DNA of 64,000 nt from Pegoplata infirma (Eukaryota; Arthropoda; Insecta; Diptera; Anthomyiidae): NCBI GenBank assembly GCA_963921195.1, contig OY992536.1:238178023-238242022 (forward strand), written 5' to 3'. A program made the position numbers and the translations under genes. The notes below the pieces were generated by a model, which was not told the origin of the DNA, ran no database searches, and saw only the letters and a list, made by a program, of their open reading frames with translations. Positions 22,001 to 32,593 of this stretch are shown one piece after another (position 1 is the stretch's first letter; each line of letters opens with the position of its first letter).

Positions 22001-24678
22001 TTCGGCTGTGCCGAATATTTTATACCCTCCAAAATGTAAAAAAAAAATTGTCAGAGGCGTTTTTTTTTGGGGGGGGGGGGGGTAATGGGGGTCAGTGGGG
22101 GATGTTGACAGCACCTTCCCATCCCGATAAATATAACAAATGTTTCATTTATTTAACAAAAATACAAAAAAACATGTAAAAAAGTGTATTTTTTTCAGAG
22201 GTTGGTTTAGTTCTTTAAGGGGGAACTTTTTTTCCCCTGGTCCGATTTTGCTCATTTACGAACTTAACCTGCCTATTAATATAAGACATATTTGTGCCAA
22301 ATGTCGGGAGTCTAGCTCTTTTATTTTGGACTGCATCGAGTTAACTACAGACGGACAGACGGACAGACGGACGGACATCGCTAGAATGTCTTAGAATCGA
22401 TCACTGATCATAAATATATATACTTTATGGGGTCCTAGACCGATATTTTGATGCGTTACACACGGAATGACAAAGTGAGTATACCCCCATACTGTAGTTG
22501 AAGGGTATACAAAAAATTGTCAGGGGCGTTTGTTTTTTTTTTTTTGGGGGGGTGATGGGGGTCAGTGGGGGATGTTGACAGCGCCTTCCTATCCCGATAA
22601 ATATAACAAATGTTTCATTTATTTAACAAAAATACAAAAAAACATGTAAAAAAAGTGTATTTTTTCAGAGGTTGGTTTAGTTCTTCAAGGGGGACTTTTT
22701 TCCCCCTGGTCCGATTTTGCTCATTTACGAACTTAACCTGCCTATTAACATAAGACATATTTGTGCCAAATGTCTGGAGTCTAGCTTGTTTATTTTGGAG
22801 TGCATCGTGTTAACTACAGACGGACAGACGGACAGATGGACAGACGGGCAGACGGACAGACGGACAGACGGACGGACATCGCTAGAATGTCTTAGAATCG
22901 ATCACTGATCATAAATATATATACTTTATGGGGTCCTAGACCGATATTTTGATGCGTTACACACGGAATGACAAATTGAGTATACCCCCATACTGTAGTT
23001 GGAGGGTATAAAAATCTAGTAAATTCACGAGAATTCTTTGTAATTTTAATTGCGTCAAAAAACTGTAAATTTACAATTTTATTGGTAAAAAGCTTGTAAA
23101 ATTACAAAATTATTGGTAAAAAGCTTGTAAAATTACAACTCTCAAAATAATAACTCTGTAAAATACTCTGTAAAATGACTGTAATCTTAAGTCAACAGAT
23201 ATTTGACAGAGTTTTCTGTCAAAATACAGAATTTAAGAAATACTTTGTATTTTGTTGTGACAAAAAAAAAACAAAGTTTCTTCTGTAATTTTACTTTTAA
23301 CTTTGTTATTTTAATTTTACATATAATACTTTGTATTTTTTATAACCAAAAATCTAAGTTTAATCTGTATTTTTACTTATTCTATGAATTCTTAATTTCA
23401 TAGTTAAAAACAGAGTTTTCTGTAAAAACACCAAATTTTATCTGTATTTTTTTTTTTAGAAAATGTTAAAAAACTACCAAAAAGAATGTTTTCAAAAATC
23501 TTATGAAAATTTTACAAAATAACATGTATTTAACTAAACTCTGTAAATTTACAGAGTTTTTTCTGTAAAATTTTGGTTGCATCAAATGCATTTTACAAAT
23601 ATATGTTAATTTACGGAGTTTTTCCTTGCTAAAATGCTAAAACTCTGTAAATCAACAGTTTTTTTTTTGTCAAAATCATTTTACAGAGTTTTATAGTAAA
23701 ATTACCAAGAAATGTTGCTAGCTGGAAAAGTATGGTATACTCTGTTAAATTAGCAGAGTTTTTTTGTAATTTAACAGAGTTATTATTTTGAGTGTTGGAA
23801 TTCTCGTACAATAGGAAGTAACAAAAAATCTAGTAAAATTACGAAGCCTCTTTGTAAATTTTATCGTGTCAAAAAATTTGTTAATTTATAAATTATTGGT
23901 AAAAACCTTGTAAAATTACAAAATTATTGGTAAAAATCTTGTAAAAGCGGTGGCCAGAATTCTTGTGTGCCCAAGGGCCCTGTCATACCTTAAGACGTCC
24001 CTGAGTATTAATTAAAATTTAACATATTTTTATTCTGATTTATAGTCTTTTATTGGATCCAAAATTTCCCGATGGCACTATATTCGCTTATCTGTTGGTA
24101 GCTTTATGGTCTAGCTACGTGTTAGCCGAACAGCTTAGCATTGCCTTTTTGTTGTTGGTAAAGGTTCCCTTTAATGCAGCAATCGCTGTTACTTATATTC
24201 TGGTGATATCCATTGCTTTGGCTAGTGGTACAGTGCGGTTAGTCAACATTTTATGGTCAACTTTTCCAAATTTTTAAGCTCTAATTAATTACATTTCCTT
24301 AATTAGCTCCTTTAAAGGTCTACAACCCTGGCTACAAGATAACACCAAGGGCACCCATACTCGTTATGCCTCCTCGTTGTTACACAGCATTGCTTTTCAA
24401 ACTCGTAAAATGAATTGTACTCCAACGGCTTCGGTAATATGTCCTAAACCAGCTGATTTTCTACATGAACGCTTGGGTTTGGCGGATCCAGATGTAAGTA
24501 TACTTTATTCTAAGATTTTCTTTTTTGGAAAATATGTAATTATATATTTTTTTTTTATTTCTAGGAAACTATTGATGTTGTGGCTTCCTGTGCTTTTGCA
24601 ATTGGCTTGGCTGCCTTTAATATGCTTCTGTATATGTTTCCAATGCCAAGATGTGTTAGACAAAAGTTTAGAGACTGA
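10019..24678 (+). CDS. ABCG half-transporter, ABCG5-like (11 coding exons, 604 aa)
   Basis: Exons: 10019-10078, 16122-16230, 16296-16486, 16569-16713, 18694-19159, 19238-19355, 19723-19816, 19871-20009, 24046-24237, 24307-24493, 24565-24678. All introns are GT-AG and the 1815 bases stay in frame. An N-terminal nucleotide-binding domain is followed by six membrane segments (about residues 341-360, 374-395, 410-438, 452-471, 474-503, 570-592), the layout of white/ABCG proteins. Several stretches resemble ABCG5 most (LHYT after the Q-loop, LALSQVAH, LLLDEPTQGLD). ABCG5 partners ABCG8 for sterol export; export of sterol or another lipid here is inference. Oddities: Walker A GSKGSGKR (54-61) ends in Arg, the signature is ISEAR (152-156), and the switch His is Glu208. 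Q100 and Walker B D174-E175 are intact. N541-C-T is a glycosylation site before membrane segment 6. Exon 1 is short, so its start is the least certain part. Drosophila CG11069 or CG31121 is the likely counterpart. Confidence 0.88.
10818..10978. repeat. About 26-bp tandem repeat in ABCG5-like intron 1
   Basis: Around six diverged copies of a unit like TATCAATTGTATTTCAGAAA. It directly abuts the TTA duplication of the next element. Confidence 0.7.
11284..13125. mobile_element. Palindromic element related to the GGGGCATTCC family
   Basis: The start GAGGCATTCCACACC resembles the GGGGCATTCC termini. Positions 11480-11610 are inverted at 12998-13120, and 11820-11990 at 12780-12960. The inner sequence shares the GGGGTC...GTAGGAGCAAATTT segments of the 6673-8500 copy and of 36006-36920. 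The long frames at 11673-12035 and 12523-12948 mirror each other and are not genes. The right terminus is unclear. Confidence 0.6.
13156..14414. mobile_element. hAT-like non-autonomous element (copy 1)
   Basis: Termini CAAGGTTGGCAATCGA and, inverted, CAATGTTGGCAATCGA, with a perfect 8-bp duplication GATTTTAT at 13148-13155 and 14415-14422. An 8-bp TSD with CA...TG ends is the hAT hallmark. Next to the ends are dense ACCGGTACGTACCGGTA and GGTATCGATATCGG dyads. There is no transposase frame. A second copy is at 49581-51382. Confidence 0.85.
14640..15101. mobile_element. Foldback element fragment, TAA family
   Basis: It shares the GTGAAATTTGATG and AGAGGGTTAA segments of the 56673-59132 arms. 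It ends ATTGCACAATG at 15101 followed by TAA, the same boundary as the complete copy. Only one arm remains. Confidence 0.6.
15188..15338. repeat. About 150-bp hairpin
   Basis: AGGTTTATTCGATTACC at the left is inverted as GGTAATCGAATAGACCT at the right. The inner arms ACTATTTTTTACT and CTGGAAA also pair. It lies inside the right arm of the 10982-15564 element and is probably a small inserted hairpin element. Confidence 0.65.
16738..18000. repeat. Diverged 35-bp dyad satellite in ABCG5-like intron 4
   Basis: Dozens of degenerate units of the type TCTCAGATTCTGAGAC plus TTTTTCTATACGAAAAA. It fills most of the intron between 16713 and 18694. Frames at 16980-17207 and 17458-17778 are satellite translations. 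It is more diverged than the array at 26056-26937. Confidence 0.85.
18003..18656 (+). mobile_element. INE-1/Helentron-like element
   Basis: It starts TTATACCCTCCAACCACAG, carries ATAAAGTATATATATGATTG and TGTCCGTCCGTCTGTCTG, and ends with the hairpin ATTCGGCACAGCCGAAT followed by CTCTTACTTT. These are the ordered hallmarks of INE-1-type Helentrons. It stops just before the acceptor of exon 5 (18694). Confidence 0.7.
20034..20550. mobile_element. CAC...GTG MITE with CA duplication
   Basis: Inverted termini CACTCAAAAAATTATGT and ACTTATATAATTTTTTGAGTG, directly flanked by CA at 20032-20033 and 20551-20552. CA is not self-complementary, so this is a direct duplication and not part of the inverted repeat. 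The interior is a loose palindrome of TTAGTTATTTTAACT-like blocks. It lies in intron 8 of the ABCG5-like gene. Confidence 0.75.
20937..21760 (+). mobile_element. INE-1/Helentron-like element, TACCCTACACCAC subfamily
   Basis: TTATACCCTACACCAC at the left, the GTCCGTCCGTATGTCTGTCCG core, and near the right end a GCTCTTGACCG hairpin relic and TTTTCTTACTTGT. It aligns with the copies at 4751-6569 and 25131-26053. The 21482-21859 frames are incidental. Confidence 0.7.
21918..23012 (-). mobile_element. Tandem INE-1-like elements (one short, two long)
   Basis: In reverse orientation there are two long copies (about 22512-23012 and 21981-22511) and one 3'-end-only piece (21918-21976) carrying the ATTCGGCTGTGCCGAAT hairpin. 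The two long copies are very similar, including GGGGTCCTAGACCGATATTT. The upper copy has an expanded (GACGGACA)n run at about 22815-22880. Tandem head-to-tail organisation is typical of Helentrons. Confidence 0.7.
23139..23794. mobile_element. Inverted-repeat element with CTCAAAATAATAACTCTG ends
   Basis: The left CTCAAAATAATAACTCTGTA is inverted at 23775-23794 (CAGAGTTATTATTTTGAGTG). The interior is built of TGTAAATTTACAGAGTTTT-like blocks. No clear TSD is seen (AA versus TT). Related blocks continue on both sides (23030-23140, 23820-23970). Confidence 0.55.
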
Positions 24679-24757
24679 ATTAAAATTGCAATAATTTTTT
24701 TTAATTTTATTTTTAAAATTTATATCTTAACTTTTTATATAAAGACTTTTAATATTT

Positions 24758-24763
24758 AATAAA
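24758..24763 (+). promoter_or_regulatory. Polyadenylation signal AATAAA of the ABCG5-like gene
   Basis: A canonical AATAAA 80 bp after the stop codon, with a short AT-rich 3' UTR. No closer signal is seen. Confidence 0.7.
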
Positions 24764-25130
24764 CTTATCGCTAAATTTCTTTGAGTATTTTTATACTCTG
24801 CTCTCTGTCATTCCATCGAAATATTAGTTTTGAGCTTGAAATTTGTTAGAAATATTTTTACTAGTCCATCCAGAAAAAAAACACTTCCCTTTATAAAACT
24901 GACGCTTTAAAAAACTGACGATTTGTAAAACTGACTCCATCACTTGTTTAAAAAAAAAATTGATTAATTTTTTAATTGACGCAATTAAAAATTTATTAAA
25001 AAATTAAAAAAAAAATTGTGTAAAAAGTTTAATAAAAATTTAATAGTTTAAATTCTGTTTTAATCTTTAAATAAATCTCAGATGTTGAGACATTTTTTCT
25101 ATAGAGAAAGTCTCAGGTTCTGAGACATTT

Positions 25131-26053
25131 TTATACCCTACACCACTCTGTGGTACAGGGTATAATGAATTTGTGTTGATGTTTGTAACTACCCGAAATA
25201 TTAGTCCTAGACCCACCTTCAAGCATACCGATCGACTCAGAATCACTTTTTGAGTCGATTTAGCAATGTCCATCTGTCCGTCCGTCTGTTCATGTAACGG
25301 TGTAAACACGAGGTCGCAATTATTAACCGATTTGACTGAAATTTTAAACTTAGTGCCAGTTTACAGAAGGCGAATGATACACACGAACGAAAGTTTTGTG
25401 TGTGTTTTGTTATTGTAGCAACAACAAAATACATGTTAAATTTTCGTTCGTGTGTATCGTTCGCCTTCTGTAAACTGGCACTTAAGCTTCTTTTGCCCCA
25501 GGGATGAAGCCTATTGAAATTGGAAAAAATCGGTCCATGTTTTGACCTAGCCCCCATACAAAGGTCCACTTTTAATTTGCCTCAAATGACTCTAAAAACG
25601 GTTTTATAAAAGCTATCCTATCAAAATTTGGCAGGTAATCGTGTTTTGTATTCACAAATCACAATGCCGAATTTTAAGGCAATCGGACCAGTTCTTTTTA
25701 TATCCCCCATACAAACCATCTTCCCGATATTGACAAAAATCTCTGAAATTTCATGAAAATCAAAAATATTTTATTAAAATTTAGTTTGTATGTATTAAAC
25801 GCGTACCTTAATAATCTTATCAAATATGATTATTATCGGACCATTTTATAAAAATTTCGTCCTGTATTTAGTTAAAGCTGTGTATTTGCAACAAATAGAA
25901 GCCTAATTCGCTAAAACTTGGTTTTTACACTTATTAAAGATTTAACAAAAGATAGACCCCATCGGTCCATGTTTGAACTTATGAACCATTTTCCGGGAAA
26001 CACCGGTGTAGGGTATTATATGGCCGGTCTTGACCGACTATAATTTTCTTACT
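25131..26053 (+). mobile_element. INE-1/Helentron-like element inside the satellite
   Basis: TATACCCTACACCACTCTG at the left, the GTCCGTCCGTCTG core, the hairpin CGGTCTTGACCG and CTTACTTG at the right. Satellite units stop at its left end and resume in register at its right end, so it inserted into the array. It is itself interrupted at 25353-25481. Confidence 0.75.
25353..25481. mobile_element. PIF/Harbinger-like MITE, 129 bp
   Basis: Perfect inverted termini GTGCCAGTTTACAGAAGGCG (more than 30 bp each) with direct TTA at 25350-25352 and 25482-25484. The sister INE-1-like copy at 20937-21760 lacks this block, which confirms insertion. TTA is the PIF/Harbinger target. Confidence 0.85.
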
Positions 26054-26937
26054 TGTTTCTATAGAAAAAGTCTCAGATTCTGAGACATTTTTTCTATAGA
26101 AAAAGTCTCAGATTCTGAGACATTTTTTCTATAGAAAAAGTCTCAGATTCTGAGACATTTTTTCTATAGAAAAAGTCTCAGATTCTGAGACATTTTTTCT
26201 ATAGAAAAAGTCTCAGATGCTGAGACATTTTTTCTATAGAAAAAGTCTCAGATTCTGAGACATTTTTCCTATAGAAAAAGTCTCAGATGCTGAGACATTT
26301 TTTCTATAGAAAAAGTCTCAGATTCTGGGACATTTTTTCTATAGAAAAAGTCTCAGATTCTGAGACATTTTTTCTATAGAAAAAGTCTCAGATTCTGGGA
26401 CATTTTTTCTATAGAAAAAGTCTCAGATTCTAAAACATTTTTTCTATAGAAAAAGTCTCAGATTATGAGACATTTTTCTATAGAAAAAGTCTCAGATTAT
26501 GAGACATTTTTCTATAGAAAAAGTCTCAGATTATGAGAAATTTTTTCTATAGAAAACGTCTCAGATTCTGAGAAATTTTTTCTATAGAAAAAGTCTCAGA
26601 TTCTGAGACATTTTTTCTATAGAAAACGTCTCAGATTCTGAGAAATTTTTTCTATAGAAAAAGTCTCAGATTCTGAGACATTTTTTCTATAGAAAAAGTC
26701 TCAGATTCTGAGACATTTTTTCTATAGAAAAAATGTCTCAGCTTCTGAGACATTTTTTCTATAGAAAAAGTCTCAGATTCTAAGACATTTTTTCTATAGA
26801 AAAAATGTCTCAGCTTCTGAGACATTTTTTCTATAGAAAAAGTCTCAGATTCTGAGACATTTTTTCTATAGAAAAAGTCTTAGATTCTGAGACATTTTTT
26901 CTATAGAAAAAGTCTCAGATTCTAAAGAAAAATCTTC

Positions 26938-27747
26938 ATATATAATTTTTAATTTAGCACTTTTTTAAAAAAATTGGGTTTGAATTAAAAAACTGCAGTT
27001 TTAAATATTAAAAAACCACTTAGGACAATATTTAAACTGGAAAAAAAAATTTGATTATTTTTTAAAATATTGCGCCAATGCAATAATATGTAATATTAGA
27101 GCCGTAAAAATCGGTAAGGAATAAACAAATTTTTCAAGTCTTAATATCTTGATAACGGAATGTTATACAAAAATTTGGATGTCTGATTTGGAATCAGGTC
27201 CTTTATTATGGCTCTTACGTGAGAATACGTAGCAATAATGACTAAATAGGACTTTTTTTTTTAATTTTCAAACGCGAATATCTCGAAAATGGAACGCGTT
27301 TACGAATACGTAACAGTAGAACCATAAACATGCCTAAATTAGCGTTATTGAATTTTCAAACGCAAATATCGGAAATATGTTAAACTATTAAAATATTTGG
27401 TAACATAATTTGGAATCAGGAAAGCCAAATAACTATTGTTCATATAATTTGATTTTTTTTTCTCAGAATATTTTCTATAGCAAACTTCTCAGATTTTGAT
27501 AAATTTTTTTCAATAAAAACCTCAGATTCTGAGGAAGTTTTTACTATAGAAGAATTCTCAAATTCTAAGACATTTTTTTATAAAAAAATTCTCAAATGCA
27601 TAAAAATTTACACTTATGAGACACGTTTTTGATAAAGACCAAGATTTTTGCGTAATTTAACTAAGTTTTTGGTAAATTAACCATTTTTTACGTAATTTAA
27701 CCAAGTTTTTGGTGAGTTGTATTTATTAACCAAAAACTTGGATAATA
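26938..27747. other. AT-rich DNA with satellite relics
   Basis: Two similar blocks (about 27110-27350) share phrases such as AATATCTTGATAACGGAA and AATATCTCGAAAATGGAA. Degenerate dyad-satellite units lie at 27460-27610. No gene. Confidence 0.4.
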
Positions 27748-27749
27748 TG

Positions 27750-28032
27750 CACGCAAAAAAATATTTCACCAAGCGCTTGGGAGGAATCACATTAAACAAG
27801 ATTTTTGCGTATATTATGCGAGAACTAATAATATTTTACCAAGCGCTTGCATAATTATACCTAACTTTGACAACGTTTCAAGAAATTTCCCATGAGCCTG
27901 CATAATTTTACTAACTTTAAGATAAAACAAGCAAACGCTTGCTAAAATGTTATAAGTTTTTGCAGAATATACGAAAAAAATATTGTTTAACGTGATTCCT
28001 CCCAAGCGCTTGGCAAAATATTTTTTTGCGTG
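27750..28032. mobile_element. CAC...GTG MITE with TG duplication, 283 bp
   Basis: Inverted termini CACGCAAAAAAATATTT, flanked by direct TG (27748-27749, 28033-28034). Each arm carries the perfect 12-bp palindrome CCAAGCGCTTGG (27769-27780 and 28002-28013). No coding frame. Confidence 0.75.
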
Positions 28033-28287
28033 TGTGTGTTTTTTGAGTACAGATTCTGAGATGCTTTAAATTTTTACGAGGTATTCTTTCTCTGGACAAA
28101 TTCACATTTTTTTGTACGGAAGGGGGGGGGGGGGGGTAGTCCTAGAACATAATGTAATAATTAACAAAAAAAAATTTTTGAGTTGGGCCCCCCCCCTTTT
28201 CAAATTCCTGGATACGTCGCTGCGTTAAGGAGTTTTTTGTGTAATATTTAACAAAATAAGTGAAAAATGTGAATTTATAACAAAAAA

Positions 28288-28908
28288 AAAGTAAAAAAGT
28301 TAAATTCGGCCTTGCCGAATGTAGTGATACCCTCCACAATTTCAAAAAGATTATTGCAAAAAACTTTATTTAAAAGGAAATTACTTTTGAAAAAAAAAAA
28401 TTTTTTTTGAAAAAAAATTTTCGCGAAAAAAATTTTGTTAAAAAAAATCCGCGATTTTTTTTTTTTGTCAAAAAATATGTTCGTAATTGTTTAAATACCA
28501 TTTGGTGTTCAATTATGTTCACATATGTCAACCAGAAGCCGAATTAAAGCATTTTGTATTTTTAGGTTATGTTGAATGTACTGAAATTTTTGAGGTGTGC
28601 TTACATTTTTGTTCATAACTTTTGAACCGCTGAACCGATATCGCTCAAATGCAATACCAAACTTCTCGAGAGAACTTCCAATAAATATGTTACGTTTCAG
28701 TCATCTCTGTGCAATATTTTGTCCGCGACAGCATTTTCCACAGACAGACAGACGGACATCGCTAGAATATCTTAGAATCGATCGGGCATCATGAATATAT
28801 ATACTTTATGGGGTCCCAGACCGATATTTCGATGAGTTACAAACGGAATGACAAACTTATATATATATAGAGGGTATATATACCCTCTATCACTAGAGTG
28901 GAGGGTAT
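28288..28908 (-). mobile_element. INE-1/Helentron-like element
   Basis: Reverse orientation: TTATACCCTCCACTCTAG at 28908, ATAAAGTATATATATTCATG, the GTCCGTCTGTCTGTCTG core, and at the 28288 side the hairpin ATTCGGCAAGGCCGAAT next to TTTTTTACTT. Just before it is a 15-base G run (28122-28136). Confidence 0.65.
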
Positions 28909-30262
28909 AATAAGTGATATTAATTTATAAAATTAAAAAATGTGAATGTTTAATACCTAACCGCTTTGAAAAAAATGTGTATTAAAACAAATCAGTGAAA
29001 AAAATACGGATTTGACCTATTTATATTAACAATTGAAAAGCCACGGGTCATCATACAAATTATTGTTTTCATTTGTTTTTTATTAAAATTGTGTTAACTT
29101 TTTAGCTATAATAAATAAAAAAATCTGATTTGATTATAATTGTGTTTTTTTTTATAAACATGAAATTTGATCAGCTGTTTTCTTTAGCTGAGGTGTTGAT
29201 GTTGCCACTTCGTTTAGTTTAGATAATTTTTGTATGAAAAAAATAAACAAAAACTAAAAAAAACTTTGTGGCAATACTGTAATTTGACAAATGGTCAAGA
29301 CAAACGTAACTAATGAAAAAAAATAACGTAATCAAAAGAAAATGTTATGGAAACTGATATCATTACGAATTCGTACGGGTAGCGTTCGTTCGTGTATTGT
29401 TTCGTCCGTTTAACAGAAACACCATATTAATATATTATTGACAGAAAAAAATTACTACATCGATCATTGGGGGTACTTTTGATAGTGAAAAAGTACTAAA
29501 AAAAAGTCATAAAGTACTGATGTTTCCTGCATCTGAAAAATAATATTTTAACTGGGTGAAATGATCAAATTCGTTAAAAACAAACACTTTTTCTGTAATT
29601 TTTATTTATATCAAAATTTTATTTCTTAATTATTATTTACAATAGAAAAATACTTAAAGTTTAAATAAGTATCAAAATAATAAAAAAAAAAGTAAATACA
29701 AACTATAATGTATAATTTTTTTGTTTTAAACAAATCATTAGAAAAATACAATTTAGAAATATACCAAAATTTTAATAAACAAAATAAAAGGAAATAACTT
29801 TATTTTAAAAATTAATAATTGTCTAACGACTAAATAAAAAACATAAATGTTTCGTTTTCAATTTAAATAACTAGAAATACGTTTTTTTCTTCTTTTTTTA
29901 TTTAAGATAATATTGAGGCGATAATATTTTTAAGTTATCGATTTTATGATTATATGTAGAAAAAAGAAATGCTTGAAATATAAAAAAAACAAGAAAATAA
30001 GTTAAAGAAATATATAAACAAAATTATATTAAGATTTTATTTAAATTTAAACTGGCACCTACAAAACGGAAATGGAAATGAAAATTAGGGTTAAAGAGTT
30101 TAACTACGGAAGAGCTTACTAACAGAAATTGAAATTAGTAAATGATGAAAGATGTCTGTATTTAATGGAAACAATGGTTTTCATAATTTTCGGTCTAATG
30201 GAGGAATTTTTTAAGGGGTGGATGTAACTCTATTTGATTTTAATATAATAACTTGTAAAGTT
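28909..30262. other. Intergenic DNA without recognised features
   Basis: AT-rich with no coding frame and no clear repeat family. It lies between the 3' ends of the two convergent genes. Confidence 0.5.
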
Positions 30263-30806
30263 TACACAGTAAAAAGTTTTGGGTTAATTTTAATTCCTAG
30301 CTGGTGTGTATATATATCAAAGACAAAAAGAATTAAATTAATTCCTTAAAAAGTGTACTTTTTAAGAGATACAAAGAGAGTAAGAGAATGGCTTTTTAAC
30401 CTATTTTTTGGTGTTAAAATAAATCCCAAATTGTGTTATTAATGTAAATAATGTTATGCCTAAACGGGTGTTAATTTTAATCTAGGCAGGACTAAAAATA
30501 GTACCCCTTTCATAAAATTTACCCAAAAATAAATAAAACAAAAGGTTATGTTTTTTTTTAATATTTTTGTGTATTGAATAAATAAGAAGACTTAAAATAC
30601 AGATCAAATACCTGAATAAAGTTAAAATGAAGAGGAATGTTGATGCATTTTTCACCCAAACTCAGTAAAACTACATGGAAAAAGTGATAATTCTTCTGTA
30701 TTACGAAATTATTCCTGGGGGTCTTCCAAATCAATTTCGACACGGTTTGTTGATGTCGTTACATCAAAAAGAAACAAAAGCAGCTGCTCTGGAAGGTTAA
30801 TGAATG

Positions 30807-31053
30807 CACAGAGAAAAATAAATTTCCAACTGAATTTTTCAGTTGTATTAATTCAAAATTCTGTTGCTGCTACTATATTTTGATGTGACTAATGAACTTT
30901 ATAGTTGTTTCAATTAAAAGACAGTTGTAATAACAAAATTTTGTTGTAACTACCGATGTTTAGTTGTTTCAACCTTAATTCAAATGCATCCACCGATTTT
31001 TTGTTACAACAACTGAATTTCAGTTGGAAATTAGCAAATTTGTTTTCTGTGTG
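30807..31053. mobile_element. CAC...GTG MITE with TG duplication, 247 bp
   Basis: Termini CACAGAGAAAA and, inverted, CACACAGAAAAC, then a shared inner block TTTCCAACTGAA in inverted orientation. TG directly flanks it (30805-30806, 31054-31055). The interior repeats TAGTTGTTTCAA-like motifs. Confidence 0.65.
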
Positions 31054-31196
31054 TGCACTGCCCGATTAAAAATTCCAGTCTCTGCCTTCTGCTTTAGGAT
31101 TCAGCTGGTCTAAAAGTAAGGTTAAAACAAAAATTAATTAAAAACGATTGCAAAACGTTTGTAGCCAATACTTACTTGATAATTATATTCCGGTCG

Positions 31197-31592
31197 CACT
31201 AAGAAAATTATGTCGTTAACTGTTTGTAGGTTATTTTAAAAAGTAATCAGTAAAGTTATTTTAAAAGAAAAATCACTTATTTTATAAAGGACTTAATTTT
31301 TTTACTGTTTCTGTAGTTTAAAAAAAATAATTTACTGTTTTAAAAACGAATTTTCTGTTGCATTTAATTTCGGCAGTAAAAAATTTCTTCTATAGTTTTA
31401 CTGTTTTTCAATACAAAATAACTGAATATTCACTAGTTTTTTAATGTTTTGATTAGTCATTAAATTAACATTTAAAATTGACTGTAATGTGTTTTTATTT
31501 TAAACGAAAAAACAGTGGAATGGTTTTTAAATAAAATTTCATTTGTTTTAAGTGAATATTCACTGGAATTTACCTACATAATTCTTTGAGTG
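31197..31592. mobile_element. 396-bp CAC...GTG MITE (copy 1)
   Basis: Termini CACTAAGAAAATTATGTC and CATAATTCTTTGAGTG; flanked by CG on both sides. A copy of exactly the same length lies in opposite orientation at 42715-43110 with few differences. Confidence 0.8.
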
Positions 31593-32593
31593 CGGAGTCA
31601 AAACTTCACTTTCTGAATCACAAATTTTGATAACATAAAATTTTTCATAAATTTTTATTTTTGCGTACATTTTGCCACACTTTCATTGAATGAATAAGCT
31701 GTTTTTGCTCAATCAATATAACAGCTATTTTAAACTTGATGAAATAAAAATGTTTATGACGTTTATTTTTTATTGGGTTTTTAAGAGAGAAATTTAATTA
31801 TTTTTTGGCATTAAAATAAAACTAAAAAAAATAACATAAAGAAAAACAAATTTTTAATTCCTATATGGTTTAACATATAAACCATTTCGGATTTAACTTT
31901 CAATTTAATTCCGAGGTGGTTTAAAATGTGTTCCGATAGGTTTTAAATTAAACCCAAAACTTTTTACTGTGTAGTAAATTTAATTATTTTTATTATAATG
32001 ATCAGAGTTTTTTATTCTGGTAAAGGATGGTGGTGAAATGAAAATTTTGTTTGTTAAATATTATATCGACACACCCATTATAAAAAATGCTAAGTCGACT
32101 TAGCATATTTTTTATTGCAGTTAAATTTTCAAGAAATTAACTGTTTTGGCAGATTTTGGAGTTACCCAACTAAATCTACTTAAAAATTTCAATTTTTTTA
32201 CCCGTTCGGCTTAGTTTCCAAGATATTGGTACATGAAATTTCGAGAAATTTAATCATGACAAATCTTGAAAGCTCTTTTTTTTAAACCAGATCTGATGCT
32301 AAAGCTCCAGGAATTTTTTTTGGAACAAATTCCTGGTTTAATAGACAACAACAACACAATATAAAAAAATATTATTCAAAAAAAATACTTGTTCTAAAAA
32401 ACGATTGCTTTCGGGACAGTTTCAAACAAAAATCAATGATTCTGGAATGTTAAGTAGGACCGGATGCAGGGTAATTTGATGCGTTCTGGAACCGATTATT
32501 TGAAACAGAAAACTTTGGTGGGGTTTTGTGACATGATCTCGACTTAAAAAGCGCGAAAACTTTTAAAAGAATACTATTTTTGTGTGTTTGCTC

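Larger units (their letters stand above)
25076..26937. repeat. 35-bp dyad satellite array, split by an insertion
   Basis: The unit is CTATAGAAAAAGTCTC followed by AGATTCTGAGACATTTTTT (35 bp). About 25 highly similar copies occupy 26056-26937; one or two more lie at 25076-25130, left of the inserted INE-1-like element. Each unit contains two dyads, TCTCAGATTCTGAGA and TTTTTCTATAGAAAAA. Confidence 0.95.
30265..31971. mobile_element. CAC...GTG element carrying two nested MITEs
   Basis: Termini CACAGTAAAAAGTTTTGGGT are perfectly inverted at 31952-31971. Flanking TA on both sides is either TSD or part of the repeat. The inner arms include GGTTAATTTTAATTCC and its inverse. The element contains 30807-31053 and 31197-31592. 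Confidence 0.7.

Noticed and set aside
23139..23794. Member of the 2-bp-duplication CAC...GTG group
   Set aside because: The left tip reads CTCTC in place of CACTC and the flanks (AA/TT) do not match.
26056..26937. CRISPR-like array
   Set aside because: Repeat units are contiguous without unique spacers, and the DNA is eukaryotic.
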